From Gemmatimonadota bacterium (GTDB lineage: Bacteria > Latescibacterota > UBA2968), in NCBI GenBank assembly GCA_002714465.1, contig PAXL01000058.1, positions 9,452 to 40,398 on the forward strand: a DNA stretch of 30,947 bases, given 5' to 3'. The position numbers and the translations under genes are program-made. A model generated the notes under the pieces. It saw only the letters and a program-made list of their open reading frames with translations, was not told the origin of the DNA and did not search any database. Every line of letters begins with the position of its first letter. The first letter of the stretch is position 1. Below are positions 16,172 to 24,771 of this stretch, one piece after another.

Positions 16172-16984
16172 TTACACTTCCTGCTCAGTGAGGAAAATCT
16201 GCTTCCGGGTCGCGATTTCTTTGGTATGGGTATAGTGAGCGAATTCGGTCAGCTCGCGTGTTTCGGGTGCTAGTCGCTCCTTAACTTCATCCGGAATATG
16301 CGAAATCCCCCGATGTTGCGGACGATATCTAAGGGTCAGAACGCGACGACGACGATTGGCTGGGCGCCAGGGCAGAACCCCGTGAGTCAGGGCTTCGGAT
16401 ATGATCACAACATCCCCGGCTGTGGGCGTGATATTTAGAACGCCCAACGGCAAGTTATCTTCGATCAGACCGTCCTTAAATAGGTGACGCGGACGATCGA
16501 ACTGACTCTTGTGCGAACCTGGAAGCACAAGCAATCCGCCATCACCTGGACGCACATCGTCCAAATACGGAAACACGACGACGTCGTCACAATAGATACG
16601 TCCGTTTCGGACTTCATACCGCACGCTCTCGAAACCAAAATCGTCGCGAGCACAGTGCAGCGGTGACGCTCCTGTATGTCCATCAGGCGCATCCATCATC
16701 ATCGTCCCGCTAGCAAGCAGAGGTTTTCCGTTTGTCAGTTCGAGGACGATTGGCCAAATGGGTGGCAAAAACGTCAATCGCTCGAGCGCACGATCGAATG
16801 CGAAACCGTGGGCGAATCCTTTAAGATTCTCGGACTGACCGAAATGAGGGGGTAGCTCTTCAGGAGAGCTGTCAATGTAGCGGTCGGCAGCTTCTGATGC
16901 GGCCTCAAGATCTTTCGGTGTTATGGCGTTCTCGAGATGCAGAAAGCCATAGAGATCAAATAAGTATCGCTGTTCGTCAGTCAT
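16172..16984 (-). CDS. Phytanoyl-CoA dioxygenase (PhyH)-family Fe(II)/2-oxoglutarate oxygenase
   Basis: The 270-residue protein has the PhyH layout: N-terminal 'LFDLYGFLHLENAI', a first metal His in 'SPLHCARDD' (near residue 110), 'NGRIYCDDVVVFPYLDD', then 'RPGDGGLLVLPGSHKSQF', and a distal His in 'ALTHGVLPWRPANRRRRVL', whose Arg-rich end is expected for 2-oxoglutarate binding. Bacterial members of this group, numerous in Planctomycetes and Latescibacteria, hydroxylate unknown small molecules. The ATG at 16984 is preferred (GGGAGG ten bases upstream) over a longer GTG start at 17017. It lies 101 bases after the toroid-like protein gene on the same strand and two bases before the sulfatase fragment, so these three probably formed one operon. 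The substrate is unknown; no CoA-related gene is nearby. Confidence 0.87.
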   Translation of the reverse strand: MTDEQRYLFDLYGFLHLENAITPKDLEAASEAADRYIDSSPEELPPHFGQSENLKGFAHGFAFDRALERLTFLPPIWPIVLELTNGKPLLASGTMMMDAPDGHTGASPLHCARDDFGFESVRYEVRNGRIYCDDVVVFPYLDDVRPGDGGLLVLPGSHKSQFDRPRHLFKDGLIEDNLPLGVLNITPTAGDVVIISEALTHGVLPWRPANRRRRVLTLRYRPQHRGISHIPDEVKERLAPETRELTEFAHYTHTKEIATRKQIFLTEQEV

Positions 16985-17085
16985 ACTGATCAAGCCTCCC
17001 AATCTACGTGCCACCAAAAGTTGGTTTATGGAGCACTCGGTTAGCGGGTGGAGGTCCGAAAAAGTTCAAACCAACATAAACTAAG

Positions 17086-18972
17086 TCAGTAGGCAAAACG
17101 CAAAACCATGTCATCATACCCCGGATAGCTGACAGTTGCGACGTCTGAGCCGTGCTCCATGGAGAGATATGGATAGTCATAAGTCTTGGCCGGATTTGGA
17201 TCGATCGGTTTTCCGTTGATGGTTGGCATCCGGCTACTGTTGATCCAGTACTCATATATGTGGTTGTCCAGAGAAGTGTGGCTCAGCTTGCCGTCTTCAC
17301 AGGAATGCGGCAGTGCCTTTACCGCTTCCTTAAACTGCTCGAATCCACCCTGATAATCTTCTGATCGGCCCATCTGGATCACCACGGGCGACCAGACATC
17401 ACCAAGCGCCAAGTAGTAACCTAATCCAAACGGCGAAGGTTCAACCGTGTAGTGTCCTGCAGCTATACGAATTCCGCAGTAAGCATTTCCGGCCTTGGTG
17501 AATAACCATCCGTCTCTATTTTCTTCGCGGTTGTCCCAGACTTCTCCTTTAGACACAAAAATACGCACACCATCCTTAGGGTCAGCACCTGGATCACGCG
17601 CAACGATCATGCATCCCGTGCCACATACTCCGTTTGTCGTGCAAAAACAGACTTGGTACTCCTTCGCAAGGGAGTCGTTGGCGTGTATTCCGCCAAAGCC
17701 ATAGACCATAATCCGATCGTCCACGTGGCTGGAAAACGTGACTCCCATGATGCGGCTCTGGCGCACCAGTTCGATATAACTCTTAGCTGAATTAAAGGTC
17801 AAAGCGGACAGCGTGTAGTCGGGCGTGTAATAGAGCGTGCGCAGAATGGAAGATCCGTGGCTTTTGTCAAAAAGTATCTTGTAAACTCCCCATCTTTCAG
17901 CGTCCGAAAGCTCCCATTTACCACCCATCCCGAAATGTCTTGCTGTGGCCAGATAGGCACCGCGGTCAGTGTCCCGTGCTATGGCTCGGACGATATTCGG
18001 CACCCGGTAGCTGCTAGTGAAAGAAGACATCGCGAACTTCATAGGGGTCGGATTTACGTCATGGTCGTGCCATCCATAAGCATAGAGTAGGCTCCGTGAC
18101 CAAGAAATGCTGCCAGTCTCGTGCCAAGTGTATACATAGCCACGCGTACATGCCCAAGCAGACCGGATGCCAGTACGCGGCTCAAACTCGCACGCGATCT
18201 TTGCCCAAAACAAATCCAAGCAATCTTGCCCGGCTTTTTTGAGGTCCGCCGATTCCGCCAGATCGTCGACACTATACCAGCAGCCTATGAGTTGCATCTC
18301 ATAATCAGCCGGATGAGCTATTTCGCAGTTAAATCCTTCACGTGCACGTTGACGGAAATTCTCCTTCCAATAATCCACCCACGCCTGGTAATGCTCTTCG
18401 ACTGGACTACCGTCCGCCAGCTTCATTTCGGGACCGTAAGGAGTTTCGGCTTGCCGTAGGATTTGTGCTGCTAGGATGTTGCAGGCATTCCAACTTGCAT
18501 CATGATTTTCACTGGCGGTGATATGCCATACACCCCGGCTCGCATTGTTCCACGAGCTGGCCAACGGATCTATTCGGCTTCGAACATAAATCCAGTTTCG
18601 GGCCATCTTTTCAATATTACGTCGGGCAGTGTCGGTAAGAAGCCGATGAGATCTAGGAAGAAGGTAGAGGCGAAACAGGTTATCCGGGTACATTGCGAAA
18701 TGTGCGACCGGTTCGATTGGGTTGCGCTCACAGTAAGCGTTAATCAGTTCATTGGCACGGTCAACCTGCTGGTTCATATACAGACACGCCAGGGCATAGC
18801 CTATGGCTGCTCTGGCATCTTGTTGCCCTGGCATCTCGTCATCGTCAGGTGGATTATCGATAACGAACTGGATTTTCTCCTCTATTCGCCCCTCAACAAC
18901 ACTGTTAATCCGATCCTGACCGACTTCTGCCGATATGTTGTGGTGCCCCGATTGATAGCGTCGATCAGACAT
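17086..18972 (-). CDS. Toroid/lyase-like protein of an unnamed family, non-secreted member
   Basis: This 628-residue protein has no signal peptide (ATG at 18972, GGGGAAGGA five bases before). The N-terminal two-thirds are helical with the look of an (alpha/alpha) toroid, as in heparinase- and alginate-lyase-type enzymes; the last third is beta-rich. Landmarks are 'SENHDA' (154-159), 'EEHYQAW' (192-198) with a conserved Glu at about 217, and a tail from residue 583, 'PTINGKPID', running 46 residues to the end. The same motifs in the same order occur in the secreted protein at 26690-28621, with the same 46-residue tail. Asn-His pairs on toroid helices are often catalytic in polysaccharide lyases, so a lyase or hydrolase role is reasonable, but I know no named family that it matches. 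It is followed by PhyH on the same strand. Confidence 0.72.
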   Translation of the reverse strand: MSDRRYQSGHHNISAEVGQDRINSVVEGRIEEKIQFVIDNPPDDDEMPGQQDARAAIGYALACLYMNQQVDRANELINAYCERNPIEPVAHFAMYPDNLFRLYLLPRSHRLLTDTARRNIEKMARNWIYVRSRIDPLASSWNNASRGVWHITASENHDASWNACNILAAQILRQAETPYGPEMKLADGSPVEEHYQAWVDYWKENFRQRAREGFNCEIAHPADYEMQLIGCWYSVDDLAESADLKKAGQDCLDLFWAKIACEFEPRTGIRSAWACTRGYVYTWHETGSISWSRSLLYAYGWHDHDVNPTPMKFAMSSFTSSYRVPNIVRAIARDTDRGAYLATARHFGMGGKWELSDAERWGVYKILFDKSHGSSILRTLYYTPDYTLSALTFNSAKSYIELVRQSRIMGVTFSSHVDDRIMVYGFGGIHANDSLAKEYQVCFCTTNGVCGTGCMIVARDPGADPKDGVRIFVSKGEVWDNREENRDGWLFTKAGNAYCGIRIAAGHYTVEPSPFGLGYYLALGDVWSPVVIQMGRSEDYQGGFEQFKEAVKALPHSCEDGKLSHTSLDNHIYEYWINSSRMPTINGKPIDPNPAKTYDYPYLSMEHGSDVATVSYPGYDDMVLRFAY

Positions 18973-19174
18973 TGATCCTTCCCCGTGAATTCTTATTCTG
19001 TTGTCTCTGCTACGCTTTGTATAGATGCTGAGTCAAGGAGGACAGGAAAAAGGTTAAGCGATTAAATTCACAGCGAAGACCCTTCGAGTTCAGTTCGTTT
19101 AAGGGACCTTTGGTCGTGCAAGAATGGTTTGTATTCTCCTTTTCGATTAAGTCTCAGGGCCTCCCGGTCGCGAC

Positions 19175-19948
19175 TCAATACACGCAAGATGTGGATCCTC
19201 CATCTACGGCGATAGCTGTCCCCTGGATGTGCCGTGCTTCTTGAGAACAGAGAAAACAGGCCAATTCGGCCACGTCCTCCGGCGTACCTAGGCGCCGAAT
19301 GCCCTGCTCTATAATGCCTTTCTGTTTGCTTTCTTCCACAGATGTGCCATCGATTCGGGCGCGATTCTCGAATAACTCTTCCAAACGTTCTGTCATAGTA
19401 AGCCCCGGATGGATCGCGTTCACATTGACGTCGTCCCTTAGTCCAAGGCCGGCCAACGCCTTGCTGAAGTTGGCGAAGGCAGCATTTACTGCTCCGCCTA
19501 TCATGAAATCTGGATCAGGCGTTCGGGAAAATCCACCGATGATGTTGACGACGGTTCCCTGTCTTTCTTTGAGCTTCGGCCAGAGCAGTCGTGACATTCG
19601 TACGGCACCAAAGAACTTGAGCGCAAATCCATCCTGCCAGACGTCATCCGACTGCTCTAGGAACAAACCGCCCTTCGTCGCTCCAGCGCAGTTTATTAAG
19701 ATGTCCAGACAGCCAAAGCTTTGATCTAGTGCTTGGGCTGCCTTTTCGCACCCTGCTCTGTCCCGGAGGTCGGTCGCGCAGGTTTTCACGCGCCGCCCCG
19801 CAGCACGCACCTCTTCAGCAGCAGCTTTTAGGTTTGTCTCGGATGCGGCGACTAGAAGAGTGTCGCATCCTTTGCGTGCCAATCGATGTGCTATGGCTTT
19901 GCCGATTCCACGGCTGCCTCCCGTTACAAGCGCTATTTTACCGTTCAT
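19175..19948 (-). CDS. SDR-family protein lacking the catalytic Ser-Tyr-Lys
   Basis: The 257-residue protein starts at the ATG at 19948 (AAGGAA about seven bases upstream). The fold is clear: TGGSRGIG (9-16), 'INCAGA' (85-90) in the NNAG position, 'VNAIHPGLTMTERL', 'GTPEDVAELACFL' and a final 'QGTAIAVDGGSTS'. At the active site, however, the usual NIxS reads NIIGG (135-139), and YxxxK reads GGAVN (151-155), so Ser, Tyr and Lys are all replaced. Some SDR subgroups share this 'G.xNAA' form, so it may be a conserved variant rather than decay. There is no acidic residue after the second strand (VAAS), which is compatible with NADP binding. It lies 202 bases upstream of the toroid-like gene on the same strand. 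Possible roles are a non-standard reductase or a cofactor-binding partner. Confidence 0.85.
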   Translation of the reverse strand: MNGKIALVTGGSRGIGKAIAHRLARKGCDTLLVAASETNLKAAAEEVRAAGRRVKTCATDLRDRAGCEKAAQALDQSFGCLDILINCAGATKGGLFLEQSDDVWQDGFALKFFGAVRMSRLLWPKLKERQGTVVNIIGGFSRTPDPDFMIGGAVNAAFANFSKALAGLGLRDDVNVNAIHPGLTMTERLEELFENRARIDGTSVEESKQKGIIEQGIRRLGTPEDVAELACFLCSQEARHIQGTAIAVDGGSTSCVY

Positions 19949-20322
19949 TATGATTCCTTCTGCTTTCCTTCGTGTGGGGCGGCTACGAGGGCCATAGAGA
20001 ATTTTAAAATGGTTCTTGTCCAAACCACAAACCGCAGGATAGATATACCGAGAATCAATGGTTATATAGCCAATACCAGGGAACAGTCAGATATAGTCCT
20101 GAAATAGTGTGGTGTCACGCTCTCGTGCGTTATAACCGCAGAGTTGCGCGTGATCATCAAAAATAGAATGGCTCCGACGCGGAAGAGAAGAGACCTTCCG
20201 TTATGGTGAAGAACCGGGTGCACACGGGAAAACTGATGTGGGACTTTGGTTGGGCGATGCGGCCCAGATAAGTCACCATAAGGTAGAAAAAAAACGCCAA
20301 CTAATCATAGTGGGAGAATTGC
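19949..20322. other. Divergent intergenic region
   Basis: There are 374 bases between the SDR start (- strand) and the 110-codon gene (+ strand). AT-rich segments, including an A8 run near 20288-20295, are compatible with promoters on both sides, but I cannot name specific boxes. No coding or RNA gene is seen. Confidence 0.5.
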
Positions 20323-20655
20323 ATGGAAATCGAAGACCGACTATCTGACCTAGAATGGCGTCTAAGTTATCACAAGGTCATGATCAACGTCCTTGCCCTC
20401 CTTGTCTTGGCCTCGGCAGGTAGCCGGGTGTGGGAGCAGTTTAGTGGCCCCGGAGAGTTGACGGTCACAAGGCTGAGTGTGGTTGACGCCGAAGGGAAGC
20501 AGTTGGTAATCTTGACTGCGGACGTGGCCGGTAACGGCGAGGTAGCGACCTACTCACCCGAAGGGAAGAAGCTCGTGACCTTGGCTGCGACCCCGAACGG
20601 TGACGGCGCGGTAGTGAACATCACAAAGTCTGGGAAACAGAATAGACGCGACTAA
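20323..20655 (+). CDS. Small membrane-anchored beta-repeat protein
   Basis: This 110-residue protein has GGGAGAA six bases before the ATG. It has a short charged, probably helical N-terminus (EIEDRLSDLEWRLSYHK), one transmembrane helix (about residues 20-36, INVLALLVLASAG), then two similar units of about 24 residues: 'VVDAEGKQLVILTADVAGNG' and 'SPEGKKLVTLAATPNGDG', each a 'x.xGK.lv.L.a...G.G' beta pattern. Short proteins with such 'DxxGK' repeats occur in Planctomycetes-like and Latescibacteria-like genomes, but their function is unknown to me. With a single N-terminal anchor the repeat domain would face the periplasm if the N-terminus is inside. A degraded relative lies near 24772-25052. 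No operon partner is evident. Confidence 0.7.
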   Translation: MEIEDRLSDLEWRLSYHKVMINVLALLVLASAGSRVWEQFSGPGELTVTRLSVVDAEGKQLVILTADVAGNGEVATYSPEGKKLVTLAATPNGDGAVVNITKSGKQNRRD

Positions 20656-20715
20656 ATCCTCGAGAGTATTGAATGAGAATGAAAAACCGGCTCTTGAGAA
20701 ACGGTCACGTTATTA

Positions 20716-20759
20716 CCAGCTAGTGGCGAGTATACTGGCATTGTGCCAGTACCTGCTGG
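20716..20759. repeat. Nested inverted repeat (possible RNA hairpin)
   Basis: TACTGGCA (20733-20740) and TGCCAGTA (20744-20751) form a perfect eight-base stem with a TTG loop, and CCAGC (20716-20720) with GCTGG (20755-20759) can close an outer stem. There is no following T-tract. It sits between the small repeat-protein gene and the BNR gene, so it could be a weak terminator, an operator, or a leader structure. Confidence 0.55.
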
Positions 20760-20932
20760 CTGTGGGCTAAGTACCTATACCCGCATACACCTAATCACCC
20801 GAGTTCTCATCAGATAGAATCAAGGCGGTTGAATTAGGCCGTTTCATTTGTCAGGAGGCTCCGTGTGCAAACTCCGGAAAGAGTAAATCTGGCAGAGTAG
20901 ACGTATTACACCTGTAGGAGGGAGGCAGCGCG

Positions 20933-22219
20933 ATGGATGTGCTGAACAACATAGAGATTTCTCCGGTCTGGGCGGGCCACCCGGTTGGGTTCGATCTGCT
21001 GACACACAAAGGACGGCAGTTCGTGGCGTTCTACGATCATGACCGAAAAATGACTGTTGGCCAGAGAAGCCTGAAAGAGAGCCGATTCGAGCTTCTGAGT
21101 CTTGAAGGCCGGTGGCTCGAGAATCGCGGGCGGCTTTCGACCAATATAGAGTGGGACACCCACAACTCCATCACCATGACGATCGATCGAAATGATCACA
21201 TCCATTTGTGCGGCAACATGCACGTGGACCCGCTGATCTACTTCAGGACATCATGGCCACTCGATGTCAGGAGTTTCGAACGGATCGACTGCATGGTCGG
21301 CAAGAACGAGGATCGATGCACGTATCCGCGGTTTATGTCTGGGCCCGGAGGAAAGCTAGTGTTCAGGTATCGAGACGGGATGAGCGGAAACGGTGTCGAC
21401 TACTACAACGTATACGACGAGGGCAGCCAGTCGTGGACACGGCTCGTCGACATCCCGATTCTCCACGGGATGGATCTGATGAACGCCTATGCGCGGCAGC
21501 CTGAACTGGGACCGGACAACCAGTATCATATGATCTGGATGTGGCGCGACACCCCCGATTGCTCCACAAACCACGACATCTCTTATGCGACGAGTCAGGA
21601 TCTTGTGAACTGGTCCGCCGCTGATGGATCACCACTTCCACTGTCGATTACTGTTGAAGCATCGGCTTCGATAATAGACCCCGTTCCTCCAAGGGGCGGG
21701 CTGAGCAACATGTGTGCGTCCCTCGGGTATGACTCCAAGCACCGTCCTGTAGTGAGTTACCACAAGAACGATGAGAAAGGGTTTACACAGGCCTACGTGG
21801 CGAGGCTCGAAAACGGAGATTGGAAGATTCACAAACTGTCCGACTGGGACTACCACTGGGACTTCAGTGGTAATGGCTCAATCGATACGGAAATCACCCT
21901 TGGAGTTGTTGAAACCCGAGAGGAAGCGTTCCTCGCTATGCCTTGGTGGCACGCCAGGAAGGGGTCAGGTATCTGGAAGATCGACGAGCCGACGCTAAAG
22001 GTTGTCGGAAGCTATCCCGATCCGGAGCCGGACCTGCCCCCGGAACTGTCGAATGTCGTTTCAGACTTGCCGGGAATGGGTGTTCGGACCGCTGCAGGTC
22101 GAGGTGACACGGAGCGAAAGTATTGGCTGCGGTGGGAAACACTCGAGAGAAACCGCGATCAACCGCGTGATGAGATCCCGCCGCCAAGTGATCTCGTACT
22201 CTACGAGGTTAAGGCGTAA
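20933..22219 (+). CDS. BNR-repeat beta-propeller protein, polysaccharide-lyase-like (PL24/PL25-like)
   Basis: This 428-residue protein starts at the ATG at 20933 (GGAGG at 20921-20925). It resembles the BNR_4 beta-propeller proteins that include ulvan lyases of families PL24 and PL25. The diagnostic stretch is at residues 74-107: 'WDTHN' (His77), 'DRNDHIHLCGNMHVDPLIYF' (His91, His97) and an Arg just after. Later blocks 'CTYPRF', 'FRYRDGMSGNG' and 'NHDISYATSQDLVNW' fit propeller blades. In those lyases, His, Tyr and Arg residues on the propeller face act in beta-elimination; a His-rich equivalent is visible here but I cannot confirm each position without alignment. There is no signal peptide, so it would act in the cytoplasm or leave by another route. 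It heads the + strand degradation cluster; PL25-like ulvan or related uronate lyase is the best guess, non-catalytic propeller the alternative. Confidence 0.75.
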   Translation: MDVLNNIEISPVWAGHPVGFDLLTHKGRQFVAFYDHDRKMTVGQRSLKESRFELLSLEGRWLENRGRLSTNIEWDTHNSITMTIDRNDHIHLCGNMHVDPLIYFRTSWPLDVRSFERIDCMVGKNEDRCTYPRFMSGPGGKLVFRYRDGMSGNGVDYYNVYDEGSQSWTRLVDIPILHGMDLMNAYARQPELGPDNQYHMIWMWRDTPDCSTNHDISYATSQDLVNWSAADGSPLPLSITVEASASIIDPVPPRGGLSNMCASLGYDSKHRPVVSYHKNDEKGFTQAYVARLENGDWKIHKLSDWDYHWDFSGNGSIDTEITLGVVETREEAFLAMPWWHARKGSGIWKIDEPTLKVVGSYPDPEPDLPPELSNVVSDLPGMGVRTAAGRGDTERKYWLRWETLERNRDQPRDEIPPPSDLVLYEVKA

Positions 22220-22266
22220 GAGGCGGTATGACCGGTTCTGGTTGGGTTCCCATGCGACGATCTGTT

Positions 22267-22293
22267 TGATCCCATTACATCTGAATGGGATCA
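22267..22293. repeat. Perfect inverted repeat after the BNR gene
   Basis: TGATCCCATT (22267-22276) and AATGGGATCA (22284-22293) form a ten-base perfect stem with a seven-base loop, 47 bases after the BNR stop. There is no T-run afterwards. It may limit read-through, stabilise the 3' end, or be a protein-binding palindrome for regulation of the GH3 gene. Confidence 0.6.
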
Positions 22294-22496
22294 GTAGATG
22301 CTGTATGCTTCAGGCAAAGTGAGAATAGGCTCGTGGGTGTTCAACGCCCCCCTCCGGAATACAGGGAAAAATACTGACGTCTAAACGGTGTAGGCTCTTT
22401 CCTTAGGCTTCCAGGATTGATTCCATTTTGCTTTCACTTTTCACGTAATCCGGGAATTCTAGGGTCTACGGCCGCTAGGCTTTGGAGGACGTTACA

Positions 22497-22544
22497 ATGC
22501 ATCTGCGTAACGTGCTGGACCGGAATGCCTTAGGAAGATTCTAA
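22497..22544 (+). CDS. Possible 15-residue leader ORF before GH3
   Basis: ATG at 22497 is preceded, seven bases away, by GGAGGA (22484-22489) and opens a 15-codon frame (MHLRNVLDRNALGRF) ending at TAA 22542-22544, 25 bases before the GH3 start. The strong ribosome site is the main evidence; the frame is short enough to arise by chance. If real it could be a translational leader or a remnant of a lost gene. Confidence 0.35.
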   Translation: MHLRNVLDRNALGRF

Positions 22545-22569
22545 AATAGAACTTTTGTGGAGGAATGAC

Positions 22570-24654
22570 GTGAGAAGAAGGAATGTAATGGCGTGTCTGT
22601 TTTCCATACTGATCACGACCGGCGCGCTGCAATCGCAGCCCGTGATCGATGCGAGGACTGTCGGCCTAATCGAAAGCGATCAGCTCCAGTTCAAAGATCT
22701 GAACAAGAATGGCGCACTTGACGCCTATGAGGATTGGCGGAATTCTGCGGAAGAACGGGCGCAGGACCTGGTTTCTAAGATGACGCTTGAAGAGAAGGCC
22801 GGGATGCTGCTGATCAACACGCTGAATGCTGAATCCGGAGGGACGCTTTCGGAAACCGCGATCCGCTATGTAGAAGAGGAGAAGATGACACGGTTTGTGT
22901 TCCGGAACACCGTCACATCTTCCCCCAAGCCCCCGACTGGAGGCGGATGGCGCGGAGCAGAGGTCACCCCATATCAGGCAGCGCAGTTCATGAACGCGAT
23001 TCAGGAAGTCGCGGAAGGGACGCGATTGGGCATTCCGCCTTTGTTCAAGTCCAACGCTCGTAATCACTTCACTCACGATGCGCGCGCAGGTATAAACGTC
23101 TCCGCGGGATCGTTCTCGGCCTGGCCTAAAGAGGCGGGACTCGCCGCGACACGTGACATGGACCTAGTTGCCGACTTCGCCCAGACGATGAGGAAAGAGT
23201 GGACGTCTATCGGGCTGCGAGGGATGTATGGCTACATGGCTGACCTCGCAACCGAGCCCCGATGGTATCGAATTCACGAGACGTTCACCGAAGACGCTAA
23301 TCTTCTAGCAGATATCGTGTCTGTGCTTGTCTCGAACCTTCAAGGATCGAGGCTCGGGTCGGGTAGCGTTGCTCTAACAATGAAGCACTTCCCGGGCGGC
23401 GGGCCACAGGAAGGCGGCGGAGATCCGCACTACGACTTCGGGAAGCGTCAGGTGTATCCCGCAGGGAATTTTGAATACCACTACAAGCCGTTTGTGGCAG
23501 CCATCGACGCAGGCGTTTCCTCAATCATGCCATATTATGGAATTCCGGTAGGCCAAAAATATTTACCAAACGACGTAGGTATGGCCTTTTCAAAAGGCAT
23601 CGTTACAGACTTGCTCCGAGGCGAGCTTGGCTTCAAAGGGTATGTCAACTCGGATACCGGGATTATCCTTCGTACGTCTTGGGGTCTGGAGGACAAGACG
23701 TTGGATGAGCGTATCGCGATCGCGATCGAGGCTGGAACGGATGTCTTGTCTGGGTTCGACAGCAATGCTCAGATCATCGGAGTGCTGAATGCCGGTCTAT
23801 TGATGGAAGCCCGACTCGATGTATCGATAAAGCGGTTGCTGAAAGAGCAGTTCGAACTTGGTCTCTTCGAGAACCCATACGTGGATGCCGATCGCGCGGC
23901 GTACATCGTTGGTAACCGTTCATTTCAGCTCAAGGCGGAAAAAGCCCAGCGTAAATCGATCGTGCTTTTGCAGAATGATGGGTCGGTCCTGCCATTGCGT
24001 ATGCCACCAGCTGATCCACCCCAGACTTTCTTTGATCGGACACCACCCAAGCCACGTCATGAGGAGGACAAGGTTCATCTCTATACGATGGGGATGAATA
24101 AAGAAGTCGTCGCGAACAGTCGTTGGCATCGATACAACGTGGTCTCGGGTGACGCGGAAGCGGATGGGTCCCGGAAGGCTGTTCCTGAGGGCACAGACTA
24201 CGCGATTATTCGTGTGATCGTATCGAACGAGGGCGCCAGACCCGACCTGCGCTTCGGCGGTTCGAATCCTGACGAGTTGGACATGATCTCGTTCTCAGGA
24301 ATGGCCAAATCGAAATCATGGAAAATCACGCCTTCCATGGAAGACATCCAGGATGTGATGGAGGAGGCCGGTCCAAAGAAGACGGTTCTGGCGATCTACT
24401 TCCGCCAGCCTTTCGTTCTCGACAAGGAGAGCGGCCTGCTGGATGCGAGTGCGATCCTTGCCACCTTTGGGGTAAGCGATGCGTCGATAATGGATGTGCT
24501 TACGGGCAAACACAACCCCTCAGGGAAGCTGCCCTTTGCGCTTGCGAACAGCAGCGAGGCTATCACGAAACAGGCATCCGATGCGCCCGGGTATGCAGAG
24601 GGGGATACGCTGTTTCCGTTCGGACACGGGTTGAGTTACCGATCCCAGAACTAA
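22570..24654 (+). CDS. Secreted glycoside hydrolase family 3 (beta-glycosidase)
   Basis: The 694-residue enzyme begins at a GTG at 22570, supported by GGAGGAA at 22559-22565; an in-frame TTG at 22555 would lie before this site. The N-terminus is a signal peptide ('RRRNVMACLFSILITTGAL', cleavage near 'QSQP'). An acidic loop 'DLNKNGALDAYEDW' (about residues 44-57) is the calcium-type motif seen in many Bacteroidetes-type GH3 enzymes. The TIM-barrel domain has 'KHFPGGGPQEGG' and the nucleophile Asp362 in 'GYVNSDTGI'; the second alpha/beta domain contains 'RKSIVLLQNDGSVLPL' and ends with 'PFGHGLSYRS', with no FN3 domain after it. GH3 enzymes remove beta-linked glucose, xylose or similar units from oligosaccharides. 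Periplasmic or outer-surface location is likely. It sits between a lyase-like gene and a sulfatase, fitting the trimming step of polysaccharide degradation. Confidence 0.92.
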   Translation: MRRRNVMACLFSILITTGALQSQPVIDARTVGLIESDQLQFKDLNKNGALDAYEDWRNSAEERAQDLVSKMTLEEKAGMLLINTLNAESGGTLSETAIRYVEEEKMTRFVFRNTVTSSPKPPTGGGWRGAEVTPYQAAQFMNAIQEVAEGTRLGIPPLFKSNARNHFTHDARAGINVSAGSFSAWPKEAGLAATRDMDLVADFAQTMRKEWTSIGLRGMYGYMADLATEPRWYRIHETFTEDANLLADIVSVLVSNLQGSRLGSGSVALTMKHFPGGGPQEGGGDPHYDFGKRQVYPAGNFEYHYKPFVAAIDAGVSSIMPYYGIPVGQKYLPNDVGMAFSKGIVTDLLRGELGFKGYVNSDTGIILRTSWGLEDKTLDERIAIAIEAGTDVLSGFDSNAQIIGVLNAGLLMEARLDVSIKRLLKEQFELGLFENPYVDADRAAYIVGNRSFQLKAEKAQRKSIVLLQNDGSVLPLRMPPADPPQTFFDRTPPKPRHEEDKVHLYTMGMNKEVVANSRWHRYNVVSGDAEADGSRKAVPEGTDYAIIRVIVSNEGARPDLRFGGSNPDELDMISFSGMAKSKSWKITPSMEDIQDVMEEAGPKKTVLAIYFRQPFVLDKESGLLDASAILATFGVSDASIMDVLTGKHNPSGKLPFALANSSEAITKQASDAPGYAEGDTLFPFGHGLSYRSQN

Positions 24655-24729
24655 GCGCAGGGGACTAAGAGACGGCAAAGGACTACTGGAAGGGGGATGT
24701 GCGAAGTTCGAGAACGGGCAAAAGACTGC

Positions 24730-24750
24730 CACAACTCTGAAAGGGTTGTG
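24730..24750 (+). terminator. Hairpin downstream of GH3 (weak terminator candidate)
   Basis: CACAACTCT and AGGGTTGTG pair over nine bases (one G-T wobble) around a GAA loop, 75 bases after the GH3 stop. No T-tract follows, so intrinsic termination is doubtful; a 3'-end stabilising hairpin is equally likely. Confidence 0.35.
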
Positions 24751-24771
24751 AAATACAACTCAGATTTGCCG

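Larger units (their letters stand above)
22220..22569. other. Spacer before the GH3 gene
   Basis: These 350 bases hold a strong hairpin near the left end and a possible leader ORF near the right end, both listed separately. The rest is AT-rich around 22400-22450 and may contain the GH3 promoter; no clear boxes were identified. Confidence 0.5.

Noticed and set aside
24261..24275. GGTTCGAATCC, resembling a tRNA T-arm
   Set aside because: It lies inside the GH3 coding frame, with no acceptor stem or anticodon arm around it.
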